From Allacma fusca (taxonomy: Eukaryota > Arthropoda > Collembola > Symphypleona > Sminthuridae): DNA of 64,000 bases. How positions within the stretch are numbered: the first letter of the stretch is position 1; each line of letters opens with the position of its first letter. Shown piece after piece: positions 20,205 through 32,390 of this stretch. The position numbers were made by a program, and so were the translations under genes. The DNA lies in NCBI GenBank assembly GCA_947179485.1, contig OX359245.1:21687067-21751066 (forward strand), given 5' to 3'. A model generated the notes under the pieces. That model saw only the letters and a list, made by a program, of their open reading frames with translations, was not told the DNA's origin and ran no database searches.

Positions 20205-23200
20205 CTTCCGTTGAATGAAAGAAGAAACAAAGATGTTCAATCCTTCTCAAAACAATGGAATCACCTTATGAAAACTCTTGCGGGAATAGTTAATGCGCAC
20301 AAAACTTAGAGAATACTTGAAGTTCCAACAAAATTTAGGTAGTACCTAAATAAGGCTAGTCCCAATTCCAGAAAAACGGATATATTCATAAATTCAATGA
20401 GCTCCACTATAAGTACAGCAAGTTCAATAGAAAAATTACCAGATATATTTAGAGAGGAAAAGCACTCATCTAATTCCCCCACAACCAGTTCAGTATCGCA
20501 TAGTCACGGGTAATCATAATTAAAACAGAAGAATGCCAAGCAATAGGTTATACCTTTTAGAGAAACCAACCCTAAAGCCAACATACGCTTCCACAGAAAG
20601 CCATAAGACATTTTTCGAGAATTCTGCCTTAACACAAATGAAGTGGATGACACCAAGAAGGTTTGTGCATTGAAGAAAATTAACTGACTCATGTAAAACA
20701 GCAGCCGACTTCATCAACAATAAAACAGACTTGCCGGCACACACTATCATACGTTCAAACAATTCAAGTTAGCAATCATAAATGAAATGCCCAGAGACAT
20801 TCCCGATACCCAAGGGAAATTGCTAGACGCATTATCAATGTGCCATTTGCCAAATGAAAAAACGACTTTATTTCCTCGACGAGTAAAAGCAGCCGCAAAG
20901 AGGGAATGAAAGAATCTCCCAGAAGAACAAACAGTAATTCATACCAACAGTAGACCAGATGATTCGGCATTTAACTTCCTGTGAAATTGGCAAGAAAAGA
21001 TAACTAGCTTTAAAGGTATATTAACCGCCCTACAAACATGAGCAAGGTCAGCCCGAATTCAACAACCGGCAAGATCAAGAGTTTGGTACCGACTTCTTAT
21101 ACTCCAAAGGAGGCTTTACCTGTAATCTGCGGTAGTAGACAGTGTTTTATTTTCTTCTACGGGAATTATTTTTCCAACTAAGATTTTGAAAATTGTTTAT
21201 CTTTTTTAGGAGGGACTTTTGAAATCTTTGAGCACTTCCCTGCGGGCACGTTTTTTCAGCAGGTAATAATCGTTTTTGAGTTGTACAACAATTCGTTCCA
21301 TGGGTACGTTTTGTAGTTTTCGATGGTTTTATGAATGCCTATGAATAATGCCACCTTTGATGCATCAATTGGCATATCAGAGGTAATGGTTACAATAAGT
21401 TAATGCATGAACTGCCAGTTCTAGTGATTGCCATCAACAAAGTCTTGCTGATGGTCGTCCAGGTTATTTAAAATACGAATGAGAATTGACGGACACATGA
21501 CGAGTAAATATTAATATACCGATAGTCTTCTACATCATGTCTGCTACCAGATTGTTTATAGATTGGTGATGTTAAACTGACGGCAAACGTAACCTTTGGG
21601 GAATCCCGTGAATATCGTTGCAACTGGGGCAGCCAGCGAGGATAAACAAATGAAAAAGTCGTGTATAAATCACATTATTCACACAGATCTTGTTTTTAAC
21701 AATTTTCGCTGCAGGTGTGATGATCTAGCATCCTAGAAAGCATCTATTGAAACGTTTTCCGGTATCAGGGCTGATTTATCTTCCGGAAGAATGTTTTTGC
21801 TATCAGCGGAACTTTCCTATCTCTCGCTTATATGCCCTGCCAAGGAAACTCTTTATGGCTCCTCAGTTCCCCCTTTTCCACATACTTCTCGTGCCTTGTT
21901 TTCCCTATACTACGCATTTGATGATGCTTCCTAAAATAACAAGAGAGTTCTTGGTTCGTACTAAACAATCATTTTTGTTCTAGAAGTCACACGGATGTAC
22001 AACAATGTATTGATATGGAATGTTCTAATGGTAAGGGCCTAACATAATTTCAAAGGATATCGTATGCTTGAAAGAAACATACATAGATACTATACTCATT
22101 CTACTTTCAAAGCTTACGGAATTACACACACTGAAAGAGCTAGTGAAGGGATGTCTGTATTCTTCCGAACGTCTGAAACCCGAATTTTCTTCACTATTGC
22201 CCGAGACTTTGTTGTATTCAAAGCTAAGCACAAGAATTCCAATACTCCAATCATTATTGTGTTCGGCTTTTTCCACCACAAGGTCAGATATGTATCATTG
22301 CATGATTAACGTTTTGATTGTGCTTCTGGACTGCTATGTGATGAGATCTTGTTTTTTGCATACTTTAAGTTGTAGAATATGAATGAAGAACCAGATATCC
22401 CCATTCTAAAAAATACTTGAGATTAAGTAAAGATTGTCCTGGAAGCTCTACTTCTTTTTTGATAATTTAGTTGAAGAATTTGGCCTTATTGTAGTAAGTA
22501 AATAGGTGTAAATCAGATCATATCAGTGAAAACGCCAACTTGGACCAGCGTACAAGTATGGGAGTTTTATGCAAAGCTGTGTCTTATTTATTAATAATAT
22601 TTTTTATGCTTTCAAGTGTCTTACAATTGATTTGTTCACCAACTTTCAAAAACTAGTGCCTCATGTAAGCGAAGACATGACTGCCAAGGTGAAGGTGGTT
22701 TTTTTAATATATATACATATATATAGTTTCATTGACTCCGAGTTTGTTAATCCTATTGTAAATACTGCCTGCGGAGTGTAAGTTAGCTTTAAACACGGAG
22801 AAACTAATTATTAGTACTTGCGAAATTTCAAAACAGTCAATATCTATGCCGTATATAGCGCAAATAAGTCTACCTATAAATGTCTTGTGGTACAAAAGAA
22901 ACAGTAGATTTGTAGACGTACAGGACATAATTTGTAATGGTAATAACACAGCGTTATTTTGTGTGACAACACGTATGCATTAATCTTTAAGCAACATTAA
23001 CAAGGCAATAAGTGTAAACGAATTGGAGGCCATCTACAGTGATATCATACCACCACGCGAATGTACAGACATTAAGAGATATTTGGAAAATAACCATTGT
23101 ATCAATTGAGACTGAATTAGTGCAGTTAATGAAAACTTTCGTTTGGAATAGCAGGTAAAGAGGTATTAACTGCGGCAAAACTGGTGCTGCCAATGTACAG

Positions 23201-23680
23201 ACGTCTTGACGTGCGTCGTATACACTTCGTAATAATTAAGTTCACGCAAAAGGGTGGCTTGAGCAAATATTAATCAAGGGAACCAAGTTGACGACAATGT
23301 AATTCTATTTGTGCCCACACAAACTTTCAGCTTCGACCAACACAACCAATATATACGACCCATACAGAATGGCAAACTCCAGTTACATTAGGGGTGTAAT
23401 ACGTACGTGGAACCACCCGCACGGCTCGAGTGTAAGACTTGTTTCACCAGCTTTAGGTACAGTCACTCTGAATGCTCACTTTAGCGGTCTTCAACTATAT
23501 CTTCATATTAGGTTATTACACGAGCCTTCATCCAGTGCATTTCCTTCACAAACTATGGCGCAAAAAAAAACTACTGACACTCTAGAACATACGCTCTATC
23601 ATCTCCTCCTTTATTCCAACACATTAACACATTACCCTCCCAATATCTGTTCAGTTGTGGTCGTTTCGGATAGTAAGGGT
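20205..23680. other. Mostly featureless non-coding stretch
   Basis: No convincing gene. 21205-21270 resembles a fragment of the G family (TTTTGAAATC, CAGCAGG). A plus-strand frame around 20750-21000 (for example EMPRDIPDTQGKLLDALS) looks non-random and may be a decayed retroelement protein, but has stops and I cannot name it. Overlapping short ORFs at 22020-22380 and 23309-23695 show no family features. Confidence 0.3.
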
Positions 23681-23955
23681 CAGTGCTCGGACTAGGTACG
23701 GGTAATACTCAGGTAAATAGGTACGGGTACGGGTGCGGGTACTACCCGGGTACAGAAATTGCGTACTCGCAAGTACGCGGGTACTACCTGGGTACTCTGG
23801 ATTTTAGATAATAAAGTTGGTACATGTACGGGTATGGGTACTCAGAGGTAATCGGGTTTTACCCAATAGATACGGGTATCACTACGTCAAATATCTATAC
23901 CAGTGCATGCTGTACCCGAGCATTTGTGGGTACTTCAAGGTTTTCTACCTTGTAG
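23681..23955. mobile_element. Element J: truncated hAT-type copy, GGGTACGGGTAC words
   Basis: Starts CAGTGCTCGGACTAGGTACG and closely follows the reverse complement of the right end of element K (60817 leftward) for about 260 bp, including TACTCGCAAGTACGCGGGTA and CACTACGTCAAATATCTATA. It then diverges near 23950. The opposite terminus is missing. Confidence 0.82.
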
Positions 23956-24323
23956 GTTCAGAATTTTCACTCCAACTAACCTAACCTGAACGTCCCTCTA
24001 ACGGTTAGGTTTCCAAATACGTAAATTCGGATTGCATCCAAAACTTGTTAATACTTAATCATTGACCTTGCCTGAATTTCCACTGCTAGTTTAATTTGAA
24101 TTGATACCAAGATATTCCTAGTACACCTTAGGGGTATTTTTATTATCAGCACCAGTGTAACCTCAATTGATACCAAAGAATCAATTTCAGATGACTTGCC
24201 AACTGATGACTATATCATTGCCATCTCAAGCAATAGGATTAACAGGTAGTGATTAATGTATGGTGAAGAAAATTAAAATTAGGATGAGAGAGTTCAAGGA
24301 CAAACATGGGTTCCATCGTGGAT

Positions 24324-25631
24324 TAGGGTTCCCAGACGTCCTGGAATGCGGGGGTTTGTTAAATGTTACATGTAAAGTTCCTAAAAACCTAGAGAAAGCA
24401 GGTACTGAAACTAAAAAAGTTTAGATTTTTTTAAACCGCAAAATCTGGAGACGATTAAAAATTCAACATTTTTGCTGTTACAGTGCGAACAATGCGACCG
24501 TAAATTACGGTCGCCAAAATTATGTGTTTTAGAAATTCCAGGAAGAAAATCCATCAATTGTTTCTGCTAATTGCAAATATCACATTATACACAACGCTGT
24601 GAAAAATGCATGCAATAAGTTATTAATGGATGTTGAAGGCTTAGCTTTAAAGGCTTTTAGCGAATCTAGCTCATCTTCGCAGAGACTAGACTCTTTAAAA
24701 CAGTTATGTGAATTTGGCTTTCCTTACCTCCAGCACTGGACAGATTTCTTTCTAAGGTTAGTTTTGTGGCTGCCCTGTTGTTAATCCCAAGGTTGTATGT
24801 CATAACAGCAATGAAGTTACTGCGAAAGTAGAATGCCTAACCGAATGTTCCCTATGTATTGTGCACATTATTTTACAATAAATGAATTCGCCCATTTTAA
24901 TTTTGGAGTGTAATGATTGTACTTCTACGGAAGTTTAAGCCATAATGAAATCTGGAAAGTTCTGTAAACCGATTCGATAAATTTTACGGAAGTAGCGCTA
25001 ATGAAATTCTGAAAAATTTACCCCCGCAACAAAACAAAATCGCTTTGAACAGGAAGCTTTGGATTGTTTTGAAATCACTTCAGACCTATTTAAGCAAACA
25101 TTTTTTATTTCAGTGATACTTTTTGAAAATGGAACTACTAAATTTGAAATCAAAGGAATTCTTAGTATCTCTGGCTTATTTACTAAATATTGCCGTTGTA
25201 CTCGACATTAAATTAAACGAGGACCAACTGTACAATGAATTTTTGCTTACTTCGTCAAACTTGAGTTTTTTATTGTGATCGGTGATCGTGAGATCGGTCG
25301 GTGCAAAGTGTGAGTTTTTTAAGAAAGATCAATGTCCTGAACTATTCAAGCTTGTATCGTTTGTGCTATTAATTCCTGTTAGCAACGATTTTGCAGAAAG
25401 TTAATTCAGCATAATGAAAAAAGTTTGGACAACCGAGAGAAACTTAATGTCAGCAAAACTTGTGAAGGCAGAGCTTCAAGTCAGGCTTAATGTGCCCTTT
25501 TCATGTTGTGAATTGGCTTCTTTTTTGAACAAACCGGAAAACAAGAAAATGTTATTAGGTACCAAAAGGGCTGAAAAATACAATTAGGAATGTACGTCCC
25601 GGAATGACGTTTCAAAAAACAGGCAACCCTA
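24324..25631 (+). mobile_element. Element Q: degenerate hAT transposon with transposase
   Basis: 1,308 bp with ends TAGGGTTCCCAGACGTCC and, from the right, TAGGGTTGCCTG. The exact 8-bp duplication is TCGTGGAT (24316-24323, 25632-25639). Further inside both ends are GTCC(C)GGAATG phrases. It contains recognisable hAT transposase pieces on the plus strand and so anchors the non-coding elements of this window to the hAT superfamily. Confidence 0.88.
24542..25588 (+). pseudogene. hAT transposase remnant in element Q
   Basis: Plus-strand pieces of a hAT transposase of the kind with an 'HIIHNxxK' block in the catalytic domain. The first piece (24542-24780) reads IVSANCKYHIIHNAVKNAC, MDVEGLALKAFSE, LDSLKQLCEF. 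The second (about 25200-25270) reads KLNEDQLYNEF. The third (25324-25585) reads CPELFKLVSFVLLIPVSNDF, an in-frame stop, then FSIMKKVWTTERNLMSAKLV and KAELQVRL...FLNKPENKK, the C-terminal dimerisation region. Stops and frame shifts separate them and about 400 bp in the middle are unreadable. In active relatives the protein cuts and joins element ends; this copy is dead. The N-terminal BED zinc finger is not seen. Confidence 0.75.
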
Positions 25632-25639
25632 TCGTGGAT

Positions 25640-27647
25640 GCAGAAAAATAAGCTGTGGTAATATAGAAACTAAATCACTTAACAAAAGTATGTATGACTC
25701 TAAAAATATTCTCAAAACTATATTTGCAGAATGGCCTTAACGAACTGATCAAGTCAAAGAAGAAATCTAACTAGAAGACTAACAGCAGTTATGTTGTACC
25801 TAAATTTTGATCCAAAATCGTGCTTTCTAAGCACCACTAGGCTTTAACTGCTGTTTTGTTTATCGTAATTAAAGTGTCAGCAAGTATCATCTTAAAGACT
25901 TATTGATATCATAATACTTATTCAAAATGGACAGTATGCAAATCAACTGGCAACCGTTAGATGATATTACCTCCTTATTTGTTGCATTTGAGTAACATTT
26001 TGGGCATTTGCCTAATTTCGAAGCATCTTTATTCTTTAAACTTTATTATGTCAGTATTAGTTAACTGTGACCCACTCCAGGATTCTTGCTATTTATTTAT
26101 TTCCTTTGAACATGGTATTTAAAGAATGGTATTACAAGAATTCCTGCAGTAGTAAATTTCATTCTAATTTTATTTTGTGAATGGAGACTGTAATGATTCT
26201 ACGCTCTTTTTAGAACTGTTATACATATAAAAGGATATGTATGCTGAAATAAACATTTCACACCACACATATTAATACTGTCTGTCTACGTTCTGTCACC
26301 GGTCAAATTAATCCTTGCCCGTAGCTGATTCGTATATAATATGTTATAAGTATTACGCGAATTATTTATCTATAAATTTTACAAAGTTATTTTACACTGC
26401 CAAAAATGTGTGAGAAATTAGCTTCAAAAAGTCGTACTTAGTTTGGTAGATCGTACTCGGTTTTGTTAGCGAGAGGGGGCGCTGGGTGGAATCTTTCCAT
26501 CTTTCCACAAATAAACGCACGTGAAACTCTGATTGTAACATTAATTCAATAATTAACTTATCGTAATAATAATCCTAGCATGAATTCTCAATGTATGTCT
26601 AACACATACACATGCAATGTGATTAGTCATTTTTATTAAATACAAGTGTGTAATAGAAGATTGGGAAATGACGTCGAAGAAAACGCTTATTGCTTAAGTG
26701 ACATTGACTGAATGCATAATTTAGTGAACAATTAAACTCGAGTCCAAAGTTGACACACATAAATAGTAAAACTTACTCAACTCCCACAATTCTGCACGGC
26801 TTTATATGAGGACATTTTTACTGCAGCCAATCTGAATGTAAGTAATGCGAGAACACTGACTAACTGTAAGCACAGTGAGACTTGTTTTCTTCGTTTGAAT
26901 ATGTCCAAAGAGCAAAGTTGAAGGTACACTCGAATAGTGACTAGTGATATGGTCCCACCACTACCACAACGTGTGTACATTAGTTTTGATTAGATACACG
27001 GTGCCAAGTAAATATTTCTGACACCCTCCCTCACCTATTTCTACATACATATAGATACATATATGTCGAAGTTAACTATTTTTTGAATCGTACAATTTAA
27101 GCGTATTTACTTACAAACTGTTTTAAAATCTCTACTCTTAACTTGTATAAACCCATACTGAAATATTTCAAAAAATCTTTCAGTAAAAATAAATATAAAA
27201 TGAAAGAAATAAAATAATCGTTTAAGTTCTAATATATTAGTCTTAATAAATAACTATAGAATTAAAAACAAAAAATAAGCATTATGGGATTATTTCTTGA
27301 CACCTTGCACATTTATTGTATTTTGCAAATGCCCACTATCTCTCGTTTTGTATAGATCTTGAACTATGCACATTTGGACTGTTGGAATTTTGTAAAGGCA
27401 AATGACTAGTAATGTTTAGTTTGAGTAGTACAGAGTGACAATAACCATTTACCGCCCCCCTTGGCACACTTGAAAGAGTGACTCATAAAATATTGGATTC
27501 CCTCAGTTTCCAGTATATTGTCGAGATTTTCTAAAATTTATTTTATTGAAGCTGGTTAATAAATGGGAAATCGTAGGATCCAGAATAGCTAATAACAAAA
27601 GCTATTTTTTCGGTGGATTAATTTAATGTTGTCATAATCTCACACAA
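25640..27647. other. Non-coding stretch, nothing recognised
   Basis: AT-rich, no ORF with family features, no tandem arrays. The minus-strand 67-codon ORF at 26777-26980 has no supporting feature. Confidence 0.4.
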
Positions 27648-28021
27648 AGGAAGACATGACGATACTTCCCAGGGAGAAAATATTTCTGGCAGGGAAACTT
27701 TCAAAGGGAAGGGATTTATTTTTACGAACAGGGATTTTTAAAATCGTTGACCTTTTTTTTGGCAGGGATTTTCAAAATTGTTGGTGTGTTTCAGGGGATA
27801 TTGTTATTCAAACAGGGATTTTTAGATTGATTGGCCTAATTTGGCAGGGATTTCACGTCTTGTAGGGAATTTTTTGTCTGCCAACAGGGATTTTGAAAAT
27901 CGCTGTCCTTTTTTTCAGCAGGTATTTTTGAAATCGTTGAGGACCTCCCAGCAGGGAGATAATATTCAGTAGGGAAATTCAGAAATTATCTTCCAGGGAG
28001 ATTTACAAAAATCCGACCCCT
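27648..28021. mobile_element. Element H: G-family copy with eroded left end
   Basis: The right end is AAAAATCCGACCCCTG (28006-28021). The interior matches element G in reverse orientation (AGGAAGAC, TTCCCAGGGA, CAGGGATTTTTAAAAT, TTTTCAGCAGG). The left 16 bp expected from G are absent, so no duplication can be scored. Confidence 0.75.
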
Positions 28022-28100
28022 GTTCTGGGCTATCCAGGGAGCTATCTCACAGGTCTTTACATTGAGAACTATCTAATGAGCCTTGAACATAATTAGCAAG

Positions 28101-28302
28101 CAGGGGTTCGATTTTTATGAGACCGCCAATCGAGGGATTTTGCAAACACAAGAATTTGTTAGAAATTTTGTTTTTTTGTTCAACAACATCAAGGATTTTC
28201 ATTTTAAAATCAGGTATTTTTGTTCTGAAACAGGGATTCCGTCTCTGAATCAGAGGCTTGGAAATTCCTGGTCCAGGGACAAATGCAGAAATCTAACCCC
28301 TG
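28101..28302. mobile_element. Element I: 202-bp G-family miniature element
   Basis: Ends CAGGGGTTCGATTTTT and AAATCTAACCCCTG, flanked by TTAGCAAG / TTGGCAAG (7 of 8 match; 28093-28100, 28303-28310). Internal CAGGGATT and TCAGGTATTTTTGTT phrases place it with G and H. It lies 79 bp from H. Confidence 0.78.
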
Positions 28303-28310
28303 TTGGCAAG

Positions 28311-29888
28311 GTTGCGATAAATTACAGATATGTATGTATCTCGAGAGATCTGAGAAGAATAAGCCAAATCACTTCTGCTTTCGCATTTTTTCATGGCCGA
28401 TGTTGCTGTTATTAAAAATAAAAACTACTAAATACTACTTCTAGTAGTAGCAATGTTTATATGCATTAATTTTCTGCTGAACCCCGAAATATGAGGACAA
28501 TTTTAAATAAAGAGCAAATTACTGCTATTGATGAAAACGTTTGGAAAACAAGTTACTCTGTCCCACATTTTTGGGTCCAGCTGCCACAAGTTTTGACTTG
28601 GTTTGTCTGTTTTAGACTCCCCTTCCGGGTTTTCATGTTTTTCTCCGGAGTGTCCTGAGACTTAATTTCTCCTACTTTATATAACTGCCTATGCTAAAGA
28701 TTCATGCGATAGTTCTCAACCTGTGAGATAGCTCACTAGAAACTCCAAAACATTTGCTAGAAATAAGCGTTAAAACATATCCTTGAAATAAATTCTTGTT
28801 GAAATAAACAAATGTTGAAGCCAAAATCTGAAAAGTTTCCTACTTTGTCTCGCAACAAATCGATTGAATTGTTTAAATTTGTATACCCATGTTTCCAATT
28901 TGTATCCAAAATTTATTTGTATTATTGAAAAAAATGGTGAAAGTTGTCGTATTTCAAGAGAAAAAGGCAGGGAAATTTGTTTCTCAAATTTAACAGCAGT
29001 ACTATCATTTGACAAATGTAACATCAAACATTTTTCTTGACATTTCTATTTAAGTTACTTCTGGCAGTAATTCACTTTACCCTTCTGTACTGCGATAAAG
29101 TTGCGATAGAATTGAAGGCAAAAATGTTAAACGCTATTGCACCATAAATCTTCATCGTGATGATTCTTAAGTGTTTTATTCCTCAAAGATTAGTGTTACT
29201 TCAGAATTGAAAGTTTCATTCAGGTATAATTTGGAAAAATGGGATTTTTAAAGAACCAACAAAATTTGAGACAATTGATATTTAAGAATTCCATTTGAAG
29301 GGTGATATGAACAGTAATAATGTAAAGGGTATATAAATAATTAAGCGGATATAAAAATAAGGGAATAAACTACATAGCATGAGTTAAGTAAACAAATTCA
29401 GTAAGTGGTCAAAATGACAAAGGGCAATTCGTTATCGGGTTTTATCACTTTATAAAGAGTCACAGCACTCAGTTCAAAGTGAGTTGAGACTAAAAAGAAT
29501 AATTTGTAAACATTGTTTAAAATGGATCATATCGTCTTAGCATGCAAAGTGTAAATGCCCACTGGAAGTCAAGAAAATACAGCACTTTCATTTGAACAAT
29601 TCGTCTTGACATTTTTATAATGTGGATTCTTTTAAATTTTATTAGTGGTAAGTTTCATAAAATTTTGGCGCGATAATTTGCAACTGAAAAAGGATTCTAT
29701 TCCCAACAAATGCAAAATACAAATTTGCTTAGGGCATTTTAGGTAGCAATGGTTGATTGGAAATTTTGGCTGTTTTTATATTTCAATATGAATGCAAAAA
29801 TTTGGAATTGCATGGACTTAACTGGGATTATAATATTTGAGAATGGAAAATTGCGGGTGGAATAAACTAGGGATTTAATAAATGTAAA
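28311..29888. other. Non-coding stretch, nothing recognised
   Basis: AT-rich sequence without supported genes, arrays or terminal repeats. An 85-codon minus-strand ORF (28770-29027) lacks any family feature. Confidence 0.35.
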
Positions 29889-30035
29889 TATATATGAAAA
29901 CTTTATTGAAACTGCTTCTCAACAGAAGTAGCCATATATTGACTCAGTATATTATTTCCTAGTGTATTATATCATATAGTATAATATGTTATGAATTTCT
30001 GTATAAACGGTTGTTACAACAACGTGATGAAATAC
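29889..30035 (-). mobile_element. Retroelement 3' end, copy 1 (minus strand)
   Basis: About 140 bp that is the inverse of 34795-34935. In element orientation it ends with a short C-terminal peptide (NNRLYRNS then stop), a conserved 3' untranslated stretch containing ACTAGGAAATA and GTTGAGAAGCAG, and AATAAAG near the end. Upstream coding sequence is not clear. It is 5'-truncated, as expected of a retroposed copy. Confidence 0.55.
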
Positions 30036-32390
30036 ACACTTAATAATGTCCTGGACTTTGGCAGCAAATTGGTGCGTATCACGTACACAAAGTTCTTCCC
30101 TATACGGTTCGTTATCTAGACAATGCTATGTCTATAAATGAAAATGATGCTTTCTGTTTAATTCTTATGTATACGTGATTATAAAGCGTAGTAAGCAAAA
30201 TTAGCCCAACAGCCATAGACTTTGCTCCCGGTGGATGCTATGGGACGTACATACATACATGTAAACCTCTGAATTAATGACTACGTGCAGGATTAGAGCT
30301 GTGTAGGAAATGTATGTAGAATGTATCACCCAAGTACTAATAGGCCATATATTTACAAATGAAATAACCGCGTTCAATCTTGTAACTAAGACATTAGTGT
30401 TTTTATTAAGGGGACATACGGGGATGTTGCTAAAAGTTTATGCATTATTCCCGACAAGAAAAATTTCAAAATTTTGGAGAGGCTCGTACAAATATTTTTG
30501 TTCAATTATTTTACGGAGGTTTTATTTGCCGTTGATACGCATAGATTTAAAGAAGTAGCACATTTTTTATTTAATTTTCAGTCATTTTCAAAGTTTTACG
30601 TATGATATTTTGGTAATTCCATGTGTCCAAATTTTCAAATGTTTCTCTAATGTTTCAAAAATTGACTCGAGAATTTGAAATTAAATTTTTCCCATTTTTG
30701 GTAGTCAACAATTTTAGTAGACATTTAAATCAACAACGCCGAAATTTCGCACCCCAAAATGTGTTTATATTTGTCTTCCATAAACCTTCAGCTCCCAAGC
30801 TTTTATAAATATATCTATTTATTTTAAATATTGATGAACTCCCTACATCCCAATGTTTATTGTTTGCCAAATTGTACCTCCAAAATTCAGAGGATTTTAA
30901 CACATTTTTAAAGATTATGACAAATCTGGTGCAATTTAAATAATAAAATTCTCTACTAACTCTAAACTAATTTGTTACTCTGAAGGTTGTGATAATAACG
31001 CAGTTTTACTTCTTAGCTAGCGCAATAATATTTGAGGTTTAAAGCTAACATGGCAAGTTTGTACATTGCCCTTGTGCTTTGCCGGTAGTAATCATTTTCC
31101 TATAGAAAATGCAGACAATTAACAGGGAACGGATTTTTTTTTTGTTTCTCTGGAACTGATTTGTAAAACTGATAAAGTGAAAAAAATCAGTAGCTATTTA
31201 AAGTACTTTAGGCAGATTGAACTTTTTCCTCACTCCAAGTGTGAGTCCACGAGCCGAGTCACAACTTTTTCCACTCATTTTGTCTCCACACCTCGACTAG
31301 TGCACTGGCTCCAGTCTTTATCGTATGTACAACAAGGCGTAGGTCAATCCCACAAAGTTTTAACACATACTTGTAATTCAATAACAAACCTTGGACTTTG
31401 AGCTCTTGAGAGACACATTTTACTCTGAGCTCATTTAAACCACATGTTCGATTCGGGTCTGTTATTTACCTTTAAGTCACTCCTGATTACTAAATATTCA
31501 TCCACACACTTGTTTTGTGTACAAAGCATGAAGGAAACCCTACATTTTCTATGGTAAATACCTATTTTTCTCTACTATATAATATACAACACTCAAATTC
31601 TCGTACAAAACGTTGTGAGTGGAAGATACAAATTGTGAGGCAAACTGTCTACGTACATTTTGCTTGATACATAATTGTGATATAAATCCTGCTGCAAAAC
31701 TTTCGGGTAAAATCCACCTGCAATATGTATTTGAAATAACTACTAAAGAAATATTTTCTAGAAAATCGTAGATATTGAAAACAACTGTGCTCAACTTTTT
31801 CAACTCCGTGCAAAAATTTTTCTTTGTGAGATTCGTGTTTTCTAAATTTGGGGTAAAATTACTAACATTATTTATTTGCATTTTTCTTTAGATTTTGACC
31901 GAGGAATTTTCAATATTTTGAAGTTAAGCTCTTTCAAAAAATTAAAGAAGTAGTGGAGTTGAAGAGTAATGAAACAATGATCCGGGCTACAGCCAAAATG
32001 ATCTGAAGTAGAACCAGCCAAATATTATAACCAAGGACCTGGCCAAAATCTACCAAAAATTGTTCCAGTTTAATTTCAAAATCTGCATTAATTTCATCTC
32101 AAATTGACCCGGGTTGCTGCGAAGCTTTTGATGTTCAAAAATCTTGCTTCACATTTATACTAAACCTCCCTAAATCTTTTCTCGAAAAGTTGCCAAATGT
32201 TTCTTTTCAAAATCCACAAGTCACAATCCTCTTAAAATTAGAAAATAAAACCTGCACAAATTTCAAATATTGATACCCAGCAATCAATTCAAAAGAATAA
32301 CATCCTATTTAAAAATCCGCAGTTCAGTAAAGGTTTCACAAAGTTTGAAAGTAAACCACACTGGAGACCTTAAAGTGGGCCCTTTTAAAA
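30036..32390. other. Region upstream of the EcKL gene
   Basis: No supported gene. Short ORFs at 30310-30808, 31177-31401 and 31549-31881 have no recognisable domain. The promoter and any 5' untranslated exon of the EcKL gene presumably lie in the right-hand part, but no core promoter motif stands out. Confidence 0.3.

Noticed and set aside
22020..22382. Overlapping ORFs on both strands
   Set aside because: Frames in three registers overlap without any family motif; most likely chance open frames.
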